In this document: positions 25,173 through 33,911 of the stretch, piece after piece
Numbering within the stretch: position 1 is the first letter of the stretch
Layout of the letters: each line of letters begins with the position of its first letter
DNA from: Anaerolineales bacterium
GTDB lineage: Bacteria; Chloroflexota; Anaerolineae; 4572-78; J111
Assembly: GCA_020634935.1 (NCBI GenBank)
Contig: JACKAT010000027.1
Location: 6,971 to 70,970, forward strand
Reading direction: 5' to 3'
Length of the DNA: 64,000 nt
The notes under the pieces: model-generated
Database searches by the model: none
Seen by the model: only the letters and a program-made list of their open reading frames with translations
What the model was told of the DNA's origin: nothing
Program-made: the position numbers and the translations under genes

Positions 25173-27308
25173 TTACAACTGAGCGACAGACACTTTCTTA
25201 ATAAACTTGCCAGCAACACGCAGTTCGGCGTTAGGGTAGAAAGCTACGTTTTCCATCCGACCGGCGTAGAACCGTCTGATGCGCTCCAAACGAGCCTCGT
25301 CCGGCACAACCACCAGATGGGCGCCCGCTTGATTACTGGATTTCAAAAACCAATGCTCGTGGCCGGGCCGGTCGTAGAAATGGTAGGCTTTGATGACCTC
25401 AATGCTTTCCTCGGGTGTCTGGATGACAATGGCGGCGATGTCGCCGTTCTCCACATGCTCTTGCTGGCGGATCAGCGCGATGTCGCCAGGCAAAATATCA
25501 TCGTCAACCATGCTGTCGCCCTCGACCAGCAGACCAAAGTTGGCTCCGGCGCACTCCACCTCATCCCAATACAAATGCTCGTTGATGTCCTGAGGGGCGA
25601 TGACCCCCAATCCGGCCGAGATTTGACTGACCACCGGAATCCGGCGAATAACAGCGCTCGCTCGGCGGGCCGGTCCGGCTGCGGTCTGTTCCGGCATTAG
25701 CACCGAACCAGGTCGCACTACGCCGATCACCGCGCCGGTCATGGCGACCTCAAAGGCCGGTTCGTGCTCGATTTTACCGCCCCATTGGCATTTCCGGTAG
25801 TAAGCCTCTATCGCTTCCACCGGCGCGCCATAGCGATAGACAATCAATGACGCGTCCTCTGGGTGTTCGGCCCGTAAAAAGTAGTGGTCCGCTGCCTCGG
25901 TGGTTAGTGTTTTAAGCGAGGCTCGGAGCGTTTCGCCAATGATCAGAACGGCGATTTGCTTCTGACGGAGTTTAGCCGGTTTGTCCTCGGCGGCAATGAA
26001 CAGCCAGTCGCCGGTCTGCAAACTGTGATCGGTTTCAACACCCGGTGGGAGCTGGACTATATAAGAGACCGCCCCCAGATCGATATCGGCTTTAGCCGCC
26101 AGCCGGTTCAAATCGAGGTTAAACTGGTCGGTGGTTAAGGGCGTCGGATCGCCGGATTCGTAATCTTTGCGGGTCAATAATTCTAGGCCCACCATACCTT
26201 GGCGGGCAGCGATCGTAGCTCCGGTCGCCACGCTGAAGAGTTTAAAGCCGGCTTGAATTCTCGGGTTTAGACTCGTCCCGGGGTCAAACTGCCATAACTC
26301 CCCTAAGATGTCCTCTTCCAGTTCAACGGCTTGCTTTAGAGCTGTAACATCGACGCGGGCAGACATCGCTTCGTGGCGGGCGTAATCGCCGGCATCGATC
26401 AGCGCCTCAGCCGCATCATCGAGTTGGTTCAGCCGGCGCAAAGCGATAGCCTGGCCCAGGTAAGCCAACGCTAGCAGGTGAAAACAGCCCGAAGCCACAT
26501 ACTCATCTCTGGCTCTGAGAAAATGCTCGGCAGCCAATTCCAGATGTTCGCCTTCGTTGAGCAGAATGGCCGCCAGCAGCAGATGCAGCCGCCCTCGACT
26601 GTGTTCAAACGCCATCAAACCACCCGGATCACTCAGGTTGGACAGTGAGACCAAGTACTCTTGTTCATCCAACTCAAGCAGCGCCTGCTCACAAACAATC
26701 GCCCCACCGCGAGGCCGGCAGACCATAAGCCGTTCAGCCTGTTCGAATGAGTCTTGCAGGTTGGCGATGACCGGCTCGGTGTCAAGTCCTTGGTCCAGTA
26801 GGTTGATAATTCGGCTGCCATCGGCTTGACTCAAACAGTGATAGCTCTGATTTGGCACAAACCAGGCTTCCATCTGGCCCGGTTCTGGCTCAAGCAGCAT
26901 GGTTTCGATACCGGGCAGCAGTGGCTCGCTGCCGGCTAAAGTTAGATGATCGTATAAGCGCTGGACGGCTGCTTCCGACAGCGTCCATTCGGTGGCTGCC
27001 CCCTCTTTGTAAACGCGCGTTTCCCGGAGGGCCTGGCGCGGTAGATCGAGCTTGGCAGCTAGGGCCTCCATCGTTATTGCGCGGCCGGCCGGGGTCAGGC
27101 CAGATCCGGCTTCTTTGGTCCAGTACAATTGAATTTGGGGTCGAAGATTTAGCTTTATCGTCGGGTCGCTAGAGACACGATCCTTGGTCTTAAGTGGTGG
27201 GTTTTTAAGCGGTAAAAAATTCTTTTCCGGCGACTCACCGAGAGAATAATACCGGCCGAATCGATGCAATTGACGGCGCTCTCGAGTCGCAACGTGATCT
27301 TGTAACAT
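25173..27308 (-). CDS. Cassette protein B2, tandem S24-fold self-cleaving peptidase-like protein
   Basis: A 711-residue paralog of B1 with a longer N-terminus. Residues about 75-125 (ITMEALAAKLDLPRQAL ... TLSEAAVQRLYDHL) resemble a helix-turn-helix, absent from B1. About 230-330 is TPR-like. About 370-520 is a degenerate S24 fold whose nucleophile position is Val, as in B1. About 555-711 is an intact S24 domain with scissile Ala565-Gly566 in QISAGLGV, Ser599 in EGDSMVD and Lys640 in EVIKAY. A LexA-style autocleavage is predicted. The start is ATG 27308, with AGGAG about ten bases upstream. The gap from C2 is 286 bases, longer than C1-B1. Whether it binds DNA is the main open point. Confidence 0.82.
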   Translation of the reverse strand: MLQDHVATRERRQLHRFGRYYSLGESPEKNFLPLKNPPLKTKDRVSSDPTIKLNLRPQIQLYWTKEAGSGLTPAGRAITMEALAAKLDLPRQALRETRVYKEGAATEWTLSEAAVQRLYDHLTLAGSEPLLPGIETMLLEPEPGQMEAWFVPNQSYHCLSQADGSRIINLLDQGLDTEPVIANLQDSFEQAERLMVCRPRGGAIVCEQALLELDEQEYLVSLSNLSDPGGLMAFEHSRGRLHLLLAAILLNEGEHLELAAEHFLRARDEYVASGCFHLLALAYLGQAIALRRLNQLDDAAEALIDAGDYARHEAMSARVDVTALKQAVELEEDILGELWQFDPGTSLNPRIQAGFKLFSVATGATIAARQGMVGLELLTRKDYESGDPTPLTTDQFNLDLNRLAAKADIDLGAVSYIVQLPPGVETDHSLQTGDWLFIAAEDKPAKLRQKQIAVLIIGETLRASLKTLTTEAADHYFLRAEHPEDASLIVYRYGAPVEAIEAYYRKCQWGGKIEHEPAFEVAMTGAVIGVVRPGSVLMPEQTAAGPARRASAVIRRIPVVSQISAGLGVIAPQDINEHLYWDEVECAGANFGLLVEGDSMVDDDILPGDIALIRQQEHVENGDIAAIVIQTPEESIEVIKAYHFYDRPGHEHWFLKSSNQAGAHLVVVPDEARLERIRRFYAGRMENVAFYPNAELRVAGKFIKKVSVAQL

Positions 27309-27594
27309 GAATCTCACTCTCCTGGATTACGCTTCTAAAAACAGTTGGTTGTGTGGTTGGATATAGGGTGGGGTAGGGGTTAGGTGGTTAATGGCTAACC
27401 ACCTGGCCGCCTATCGTCTCATCCCTTAATCCCACTCATATTTCTTTCTCTTCATTGCCCTAATTGGGGCTTCCGAATTTGATTGGATAATAGATTGGAG
27501 CCACAAAATTGCTTGGTGATTACCTGATTAACTTGTTGCTTTACAAAATAGAAGCAGCCCTATATCACTATATTATCAAATGATAGCGGTAGAC

Positions 27595-29229
27595 CTATTC
27601 TTCTCCATGCCCGTTCCCATTTTCGGCCATCAGTTCCGGGTAGCGGCGGTGTAAGAAAGACGATGATTTGAACAGGTCCTTCATTTCCTTCACCGACGTG
27701 GTAGCGCTGATTAGACCGAGCATGGCACTGGCAATTTGTTCTTGAGGTAGTCGTTCGCGTTTTAATTCACGGAGGATTTCGCGGAAGAGAGCGGCCCGAG
27801 CCTCGCCTTCACCTTTGCCAGCCATAATAGCCGCTTGCGCTTTGGCTTTGGCAGCGATGATGTTGGCTTTGGCCTTGGACTCGGCAATGCGCGCTTCGGT
27901 TTCCTGAATTTGCGCTTCAATAAGCGTTTTAACTTGTTGTTCGATTTTTTCTTTGAGTTCTGGGGGGAAAGTGATTTCAGCGATATCGACGATAAGCAGT
28001 TTGGCGCCTTTACCCAGGCCAAAAGCTGTCGATTTTCGCGTAACCAAATCTTCTATTTCTTTGATCTTACGTTGATTGATTTTAGCTTCTAAGTCGCCGT
28101 TATCTTCCCTAATTTTGAACAGATCTTCGGAGTATTCAGCCATGATGGCGTCTTTGAGATTATTGATAACGGCAAATTTGACGGCGTTGTAGGGGTCCGG
28201 CCCTCGCAGGGCAGCTACACGAGCGGTGCTTTCGTAAATCTGGAATAGTTCGTCGCCGATGATTTTGTCGGTTTCCAGCGCTTGCAGCTTCTGCCGAGCC
28301 GACTCAACGGCCTGCTGAGCGGCATCAATGGCCGCGGTTGGCATACCTTCAAGGGTCAGATTGCGCAGTTGGGCTTCGGTGCTGCTCAACTCGTGCTGTA
28401 ACCGGGTTTTGGTATCAGCGGCCGGTTCTAGTCGGGCAGCATGTAAAACCGATACGTTGAGGGCAATCCGGTCTCGGGTTAGAACATTCGCAATGGCCTG
28501 GACATTGCCTTTAGGACTCAAAGGCAGTATGGCCATGATCTTTTCGCCCCGTTTCAGCATAACCGTACCGGCTCCCACCACGCGAGTGATCTTGCCCTGA
28601 ATATGGAGGGCCACCGCTTGTTGCGGGTAAACGGTCAACCAGCCCGGCCCGCCGAACTTTTCCAACCGCTCTTTGCCGTCTTGATGGCCTTTTATCTCGC
28701 CGTCTTCAACCACAACCACAGAATGAATTATCGCCAGAATAGTACACAGAGTATGAGTGAACGCGGACATGGAGGAACGATCCGGCCCCACGTGCCATTT
28801 AGAGACAACTGCCGCTGCCGCCGCCACAATTAAGCAGAAGGGGATGGTTACCAGTATTACGGCGGCTACAAGTCCAATAACGGCTGCAGCAAAAATTAGC
28901 GATACCCCTTGCTCCAAGGTTAAGGTACCTGGATTAGTGCCAACGGCAAATTGACGAACGGCTGGGTTGGCTAGCGCCATTCCAAAAAAGATAAGACCAA
29001 CAACCACATGAGCATATAATAACAGCAAAAGATTACGGCCCTGATAGGGCTTAAAACCGGCATATATAAAAATTAATGAAGCGGTTAAAAATAATATGGC
29101 TCCGATTAAGCCGTTAAAGGTAGCAGCTAACCCGCTGGCCACTACGATTCCCATAAAAACTAAGACCCTCAGTACCTTACTTGTTCCCTTCATAGTTTGG
29201 GGTCTGAGCATAATGGTGTGTACCGACAT
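27595..29229 (-). CDS. Cassette protein C2, polytopic SPFH/Band 7-like protein
   Basis: A 544-residue paralog of C1 with the same plan: about four membrane helices in residues 18-150, then FGGPGWLTVYPQQAVAL, LTRDRIALNVSVLHAARLEP, LIVDIAEITFPPE and a long Ala/Lys/Glu coiled coil. The tail ends GNGHGEE. GGAGGG lies five to six bases before ATG 29229. A terminator-like hairpin in the leader precedes the Shine-Dalgarno. It is divergent from the zinc metallopeptidase gene at 29449. It probably forms homo- or hetero-oligomers with C1 on the membrane; this is inferred from the family. Confidence 0.82.
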   Translation of the reverse strand: MSVHTIMLRPQTMKGTSKVLRVLVFMGIVVASGLAATFNGLIGAILFLTASLIFIYAGFKPYQGRNLLLLLYAHVVVGLIFFGMALANPAVRQFAVGTNPGTLTLEQGVSLIFAAAVIGLVAAVILVTIPFCLIVAAAAAVVSKWHVGPDRSSMSAFTHTLCTILAIIHSVVVVEDGEIKGHQDGKERLEKFGGPGWLTVYPQQAVALHIQGKITRVVGAGTVMLKRGEKIMAILPLSPKGNVQAIANVLTRDRIALNVSVLHAARLEPAADTKTRLQHELSSTEAQLRNLTLEGMPTAAIDAAQQAVESARQKLQALETDKIIGDELFQIYESTARVAALRGPDPYNAVKFAVINNLKDAIMAEYSEDLFKIREDNGDLEAKINQRKIKEIEDLVTRKSTAFGLGKGAKLLIVDIAEITFPPELKEKIEQQVKTLIEAQIQETEARIAESKAKANIIAAKAKAQAAIMAGKGEGEARAALFREILRELKRERLPQEQIASAMLGLISATTSVKEMKDLFKSSSFLHRRYPELMAENGNGHGEE

Positions 29230-29246
29230 TTATCCCTCCGTCTCTT

Positions 29247-29280
29247 CAAATAAAAGTGCGCGAGCCGGTAAACTCGCGCA
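29247..29280 (-). terminator. Terminator-like hairpin in the C2 leader (possible attenuator)
   Basis: On the minus strand, the perfect 8-bp stem TGCGCGAG/CTCGCGCA with an 8-base loop is followed by CTTTTATTTG, ending 18 bases before the C2 start and just before GGAGGG. The position matches the hairpin in front of C1 although the stem sequences differ, which suggests conserved function. Confidence 0.6.
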
Positions 29281-29357
29281 TAGATTGATTTGATAAAGTG
29301 CCACAACTACTATATATTACTGTTTAGATAGTAACATAAGTGGCTATAAAGTTAATT

Positions 29358-29371
29358 AGTACCCAGGTACT
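29358..29371. promoter_or_regulatory. Palindromic operator-like motif upstream of C2
   Basis: AGTACCCAGGTACT has perfect AGTACC/GGTACT arms and is related to AGTACCAAAGTACC upstream of C1. It lies between divergent C2 and the metallopeptidase gene, so it could control either or both. Confidence 0.45.
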
Positions 29372-29448
29372 TTCTTTTATTATGGTCAAGTAAAAAACAT
29401 TAAAATTTTAAATATGGTAAACGTGAAAGGAAAACGCTTTAGACTTAT

Positions 29449-30510
29449 ATGAAAAGCTTCCAATGTCAAAATTGCGGGCAGTTGCTTTTCTTTGAAAATA
29501 CTCAATGTTTGCATTGTGGTTACCAGCTCGGCTATATCCCTGAGGCCCAGGTGCTGACGGCGCTAAATACCGTAGATAATCAGTATTGGCAGCCGCTTGA
29601 ACCTGATATAAGCCACCAACAGTTCCGGTTGTGCACTAATTATGCTCAGGAAAATGTATGCAATTGGCTAATCCCCGCCGACGATCCTCATCCCTTCTGC
29701 CGCTCTTGCCGGCTTAATCAAACCATTCCTAATTTGGATGAAGGCAACAATCGAGAATTGTGGGCCAAACTGGAGGTGGCTAAGCGACGGTTGATTTATA
29801 GTTTGCTGGCTTTGGGGCTGCCGGTGGTGAGCAAGGAACAGGAGCCGGAACGAGGTCTGGCCTTCGATTTTTTGGCTCCGATTGGGGATGACGCCGAACC
29901 TGTAACCACCGGCCATGCCGATGGATTAATCACCATCAATGTTTTGGAAGCGGACAGTGTAATGCGGGAGCAAATGCGGGTGGCGATGGATGAACCCTAC
30001 CGGACCTTGTTGGGGCATTTCCGTCACGAAATTGGCCACTACTACTGGATGTTGCTGGTTCAAAATAGCGGGTGGCTGGAGCCTTTTCGGGAATTATTCG
30101 GCAATGAACAGGAAGATTATGGTCAGGCTCTGGAGCGGCACTATCAAGGTGATCCGCCAGCGAATTGGCAAGAACAGTTTGTCAGTGTCTATGCCGGGGC
30201 TCACGCCTGGGAAGATTGGGCCGAAACCTGGGCCCATTATTTGCATATCACCGATGCCATCGAAACCGCTCGCGAATTTGGGGTGACGGTTCGGTTGAAA
30301 GCGGTCAGCAACCGGACCTCGCCAACCATGGCCGATCTTTACAGCCAGTCTTTCCAAAACATTGTTGATCGATGGTTACCTCTAACCTATGCCCTCAACA
30401 GCATCAACCGGAGCATGGGGCAGCCCGATATGTATCCTTTTGTACTGTCCCCTAAAGCGATTGAAAAGTTGAGTTTTGTCCATGAAGTGATTAAGGGCAA
30501 TCATTTATAA
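29449..30510 (+). CDS. Zinc-ribbon putative zinc metallopeptidase
   Basis: A 353-residue predicted cytoplasmic metalloprotease of the 'putative zinc-binding metallopeptidase' family. The N-terminus is a double-CxxC zinc ribbon (CQNCG, CLHCG; residues 6-25), with more Cys pairs around 60-90. The catalytic motif HEIGHYY (HExxH) is at about residue 190, and a downstream EDWAETWAHYLH supplies a likely third ligand. Length fits the family. It is divergent from C2 with a shared AGTACC palindrome between them, so it may belong to the same response. Downstream is a perfect hairpin terminator. The substrate is unknown. Confidence 0.82.
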   Translation: MKSFQCQNCGQLLFFENTQCLHCGYQLGYIPEAQVLTALNTVDNQYWQPLEPDISHQQFRLCTNYAQENVCNWLIPADDPHPFCRSCRLNQTIPNLDEGNNRELWAKLEVAKRRLIYSLLALGLPVVSKEQEPERGLAFDFLAPIGDDAEPVTTGHADGLITINVLEADSVMREQMRVAMDEPYRTLLGHFRHEIGHYYWMLLVQNSGWLEPFRELFGNEQEDYGQALERHYQGDPPANWQEQFVSVYAGAHAWEDWAETWAHYLHITDAIETAREFGVTVRLKAVSNRTSPTMADLYSQSFQNIVDRWLPLTYALNSINRSMGQPDMYPFVLSPKAIEKLSFVHEVIKGNHL

Positions 30511-30530
30511 GAACAACTGTTATACGTCGT

Positions 30531-30573
30531 AAAAACAGGTGACAGCAGTTAGTTATCGCTGTCACCTGTTTTT
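30531..30573. terminator. Bidirectional terminator between convergent genes
   Basis: The perfect 16-bp stem AAAAACAGGTGACAGC/GCTGTCACCTGTTTTT has U-runs both ways. Its AGGTGACAG arm resembles the inner arms of the repeats at 932 and 3948, so it may be derived from that family. Confidence 0.85.
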
Positions 30574-30616
30574 ATATCGTTTACCATTTAACGATGGTTT
30601 ATCGGCGGCAAAACCC

Positions 30617-31588
30617 TTATTCCAGCGACACCCGGTGCTCGGCATGGATTGTGCGCCGGGTGCCGGTTTCACCACGGAGAACTAGTGAATAGGTTTTGGC
30701 TTGCTGGCCCCAATATTCGACTCCGTTCAGCAATGGGCCGTCGGTGATACCGGTGGCCGCTAAAAAAATCTGATTACTGGAGACCAACTCATCGCAGGTC
30801 AGGATACGCTTTGTATCAATGCCGGCGGTTTTAACGGCTTCCCATTCACCCTCGCTTTGAGGCGCCAGCCGGGCCAGCATAGCCCCGCCAATCGCCTTGA
30901 CGCCACAGGCTGCGGTAACTCCCTCAGAAGCGCCGCCGATGCCCATCAGGGCATCCGGTCCGGCTCCAGGCGTGGCGGCAATCAAGGCTCCGGCGGTATC
31001 GCCGTCGGGCCGGAGCAGTACCCGCGCTCCTGCTTTACGAATTTCATCGATCAAATCTCTATGGCGGGGGCGATCCAGGACAATAATCTGCAAATCGCGA
31101 ATCGATTTGCCTTTGGCCCGAGCAATGGCGGCCAGCGTCCAGCCGGCCGGAGCATCCATACACTCGGGTATCAGCGCGTCGGCGGCGTCGGCATCGACAA
31201 TAATTTTGTCCATATAAGCGGCGGGTTTGCAATCCCACATCGAGTAACGCGGTGTGACACAGACCACCGAGATAGCGCCCGGCAGGCCAGTAACCACTGA
31301 ATTCGTGCCGTCGATGGGATCGACCACGACATCTACTTCCGGACCTTTGCCGGTGCCAACCCGCCGGCCTGTATCGAGCGGGGTGTGTTCTTTCAGCCGG
31401 CCTTCTTCACCGATGACAATATAACCGTCAATATTAATCGAGGCTAGCGCTAAACTCATCGCCTCGGTGGCCGCTCGGTGGGTCATCTCCCGATTACCTA
31501 ACCCCAACCAACGGCCTGCGGTCAGGGCAGTCGCTTCAGTGACTCGTACTAAATCAAGCCCGATATTACGCGATGGTGTCTGATCCAT
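30617..31588 (-). CDS. glpX: Class II fructose-1,6-bisphosphatase
   Basis: A 323-residue GlpX-type enzyme that hydrolyses fructose 1,6-bisphosphate to fructose 6-phosphate in gluconeogenesis. The metal-binding DPIDGTNSV (near residue 91), an early GEEGR segment and the GIGGASEGV motif are present. AGGAG precedes ATG 31588. The start lies inside the 3' end of the transporter gene (23-base overlap), pointing to cotranscription and translational coupling. In some lineages this family also has sedoheptulose-bisphosphatase activity. Confidence 0.93.
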   Translation of the reverse strand: MDQTPSRNIGLDLVRVTEATALTAGRWLGLGNREMTHRAATEAMSLALASINIDGYIVIGEEGRLKEHTPLDTGRRVGTGKGPEVDVVVDPIDGTNSVVTGLPGAISVVCVTPRYSMWDCKPAAYMDKIIVDADAADALIPECMDAPAGWTLAAIARAKGKSIRDLQIIVLDRPRHRDLIDEIRKAGARVLLRPDGDTAGALIAATPGAGPDALMGIGGASEGVTAACGVKAIGGAMLARLAPQSEGEWEAVKTAGIDTKRILTCDELVSSNQIFLAATGITDGPLLNGVEYWGQQAKTYSLVLRGETGTRRTIHAEHRVSLE

Positions 31589-33911
31589 TATGTTCTCTCC
31601 TTGGCTCTAAATTAACCCGAAGGTCTACCGCTTCCAGTAAATCTGCAGCTTCCCAGGCCAGCAGCCCGCCTTGCAAAATCGATAAATTTTCAAATCCCTG
31701 CTGCTTTAAAATCGAGGCCGCTCGATTGCTGCGCCGGCCGCTGCGACAAACTAAAACAATCGGCTGAGTTTTGGGTAGGGATAAACTCTCGGCCATTATT
31801 TCTCCCAGAGGAATGAGTTGGGCCTCAGGAATATGGCCTCTAGCAAATTCTCGGGGTTCCCGAACATCGATAACCAGCGGTTTATCGCCGTTGCTGCTGT
31901 GGAGTTTTTTCCACAACTGCTCAGGATTGATGGTTGTCATATCGTTAGGGAGGATAACCGGGACAGTGGATAACTCTAATGAGTGATGGCTTTTCGGCAG
32001 GTTTTGGCACTCTTTGAAGGCTCTAAAAGGACATTCATAAATGCAAATAGCCGGGTCAAGTACACGGTAGAATAAAAACCCAATAGCTTCTTCCTCGCTC
32101 AAAAAATGACTTTCGCCCACTTTATTAGTGAAGCCGGAAGATTTCATGATGGCCAAAACCGGATCTTGGACCTTCATGAAAAAGATATCGCCGCCCCGTT
32201 CATGGTATAAATGATGAATATTCTCTAGCATGCGAATACCGCTAATGTCGCAGTTGTTCACCCCATGCATTCGCAGTAGGAGGAACCGCTCGGTGGGCAG
32301 GCTGGTCATATGTTGAATAATTAACTCTTCCACGTGATTGACCGCGCCGAAATAGAGATCGCCGGAAATCTTGATAATCCCCAACTGCGGACAACCCGGC
32401 TGGCCTGGTCGCCGCCGGATAAAATGTTTGTATGTTTTATCCGGTATAACGGGAAAGACTTTAGGTACGCTGGTTCGGGTGATGTAAAAGGCAAACGAGA
32501 TGAGAACCCCCATTAACACCGCAAACTCAATTTTTAAGAAGATGGTGCCGAAAAATGTGATCAACATGATGATGGCATCACTCCGGTTGCCTTTCCAGAT
32601 CAGTTTCATTTCTTTAGTATCAAGTAACCCGTAAGCGGTGACCATCAGCACACCGGCCAGGGCGGCAATCGGCAAGTAAATTCCCAGTGAACCTAACGTT
32701 AACATCGCCACCAGCACAAAGACACTTGACAACAGGCTGCTCATCCGAGTTTTAGCCCCGGCATCCATATTTACCGCTGAACGAGCGAATGAGCCGGCCC
32801 CGGCATAGCCGCTAAACAGCCCGGCCGCTACGTTAGAAAGCCCCTGACCTACAAATTCCTGATTACTATCCAAACGCTGGCCGGTCTGGGTTGAAAAAGC
32901 GCGGGCGATAGCCGTGGTCTGAATCAGGCCAATAGCCCCAACCGCCAGCGCCCCAGCTGATAATTTGGAAATCAGTTCAAGGTCCAGCAGCGGGAGATCG
33001 GCTAGTGGGGGTAATGTTTTCGGCAATTCACCGATAACTTTGACGCCGTTGTTACCCAGGTCAAAGGTGTAGACAAAAAACGACGCCGCGATCATAGCTA
33101 ACAAAGGTCCAGGCAGTTTGGGGGCAAATTTGCGCAGCCCCACAATCAGGATAATCGTGCCGATACTGAGCGCGGTGGTAGCCGGGTGGCTAGAAGGCAG
33201 TAACAGAACGGTGTTAACAATGGTATCGATGACGTTGCTGCTTTTAAATTCCAAACCAAAAACGTTTTTCAATTGACCGATGGCAATCAATAGACCCGCC
33301 CCACTGGCAAAACCGATGATGACCGAGTGCGAGACAAAGTTAACCAGTATCCCCAACCCGGATAGCCCCATAATTAACTGAAAAATACCGGCCATAACGG
33401 CCAACATTCCGGCCGCCAGGATAAATTCCGGCGAACCGGGAGCGGCAATAGCCAGCAGGGATGAGAGTACCAAAATTGAGATGGCGTTGGCCGGACCGGT
33501 ATTCATCTGATCGCTGGAGCCCCATAGCGCCCCTACAATACCGGCCATGATCGCTCCGTATAAGCCCATTTCCGGCGGTAGTTCGGCGATGAGCGCGAAG
33601 GCGATCACTTGAGGCAAGGCAATGACCCCCACTGTCAACCCGGCTACCAGATCAGGTCGCAGGTAGCCCAACTTGTATGATTTTAAGAAGCGGATAGGAC
33701 TGGAAAGATAGACCGGCGTGTGGCTGAGGCTGTCGACAAAGGGGTTAGAGGCTGAGTCTACTTCGGCTGTTGGGTCAGTTTCCTTTATTTCTTGTTCAGA
33801 AGGGTTGATGTCATCGGCGTTATTATCCGGCGGACGGCTGCCGAGTGTGACATATTCCAGAATGTCGGCAGGGGTTTTCATTTGTGGTTTGTTTTTGAAA
33901 TGGCTGGCCAT
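31566..33911 (-). CDS. SulP anion transporter with STAS and C-terminal rhodanese domains
   Basis: A 781-residue membrane transporter. After a disordered N-terminus (1-70), the SulP core has about 12 membrane segments (85-500), with the family signature GLYGAIMAGIVGALWGSS and a TGPANAIS segment. A STAS domain follows (about 525-640). A rhodanese domain (about 680-770) has the active-site loop VCRSGRRSNRA. SulP proteins carry sulfate, bicarbonate or other anions; the rhodanese hints at sulfur chemistry, but the substrate cannot be read from sequence. A Cys-containing segment ICIYECPFRAFKEC lies between STAS and rhodanese. AAGGAG precedes the start. It is coupled to glpX downstream, which would suit bicarbonate/carbon metabolism. 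Confidence 0.88.
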   Translation of the reverse strand: MASHFKNKPQMKTPADILEYVTLGSRPPDNNADDINPSEQEIKETDPTAEVDSASNPFVDSLSHTPVYLSSPIRFLKSYKLGYLRPDLVAGLTVGVIALPQVIAFALIAELPPEMGLYGAIMAGIVGALWGSSDQMNTGPANAISILVLSSLLAIAAPGSPEFILAAGMLAVMAGIFQLIMGLSGLGILVNFVSHSVIIGFASGAGLLIAIGQLKNVFGLEFKSSNVIDTIVNTVLLLPSSHPATTALSIGTIILIVGLRKFAPKLPGPLLAMIAASFFVYTFDLGNNGVKVIGELPKTLPPLADLPLLDLELISKLSAGALAVGAIGLIQTTAIARAFSTQTGQRLDSNQEFVGQGLSNVAAGLFSGYAGAGSFARSAVNMDAGAKTRMSSLLSSVFVLVAMLTLGSLGIYLPIAALAGVLMVTAYGLLDTKEMKLIWKGNRSDAIIMLITFFGTIFLKIEFAVLMGVLISFAFYITRTSVPKVFPVIPDKTYKHFIRRRPGQPGCPQLGIIKISGDLYFGAVNHVEELIIQHMTSLPTERFLLLRMHGVNNCDISGIRMLENIHHLYHERGGDIFFMKVQDPVLAIMKSSGFTNKVGESHFLSEEEAIGFLFYRVLDPAICIYECPFRAFKECQNLPKSHHSLELSTVPVILPNDMTTINPEQLWKKLHSSNGDKPLVIDVREPREFARGHIPEAQLIPLGEIMAESLSLPKTQPIVLVCRSGRRSNRAASILKQQGFENLSILQGGLLAWEAADLLEAVDLRVNLEPRREHNGSDTIA

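Noticed and set aside
20710..27308. B1 or B2 as the cell's LexA repressor
   Set aside because: They are three times the size of LexA, have TPR-like regions and a second degenerate S24 domain; only B2 has a weak HTH-like segment.
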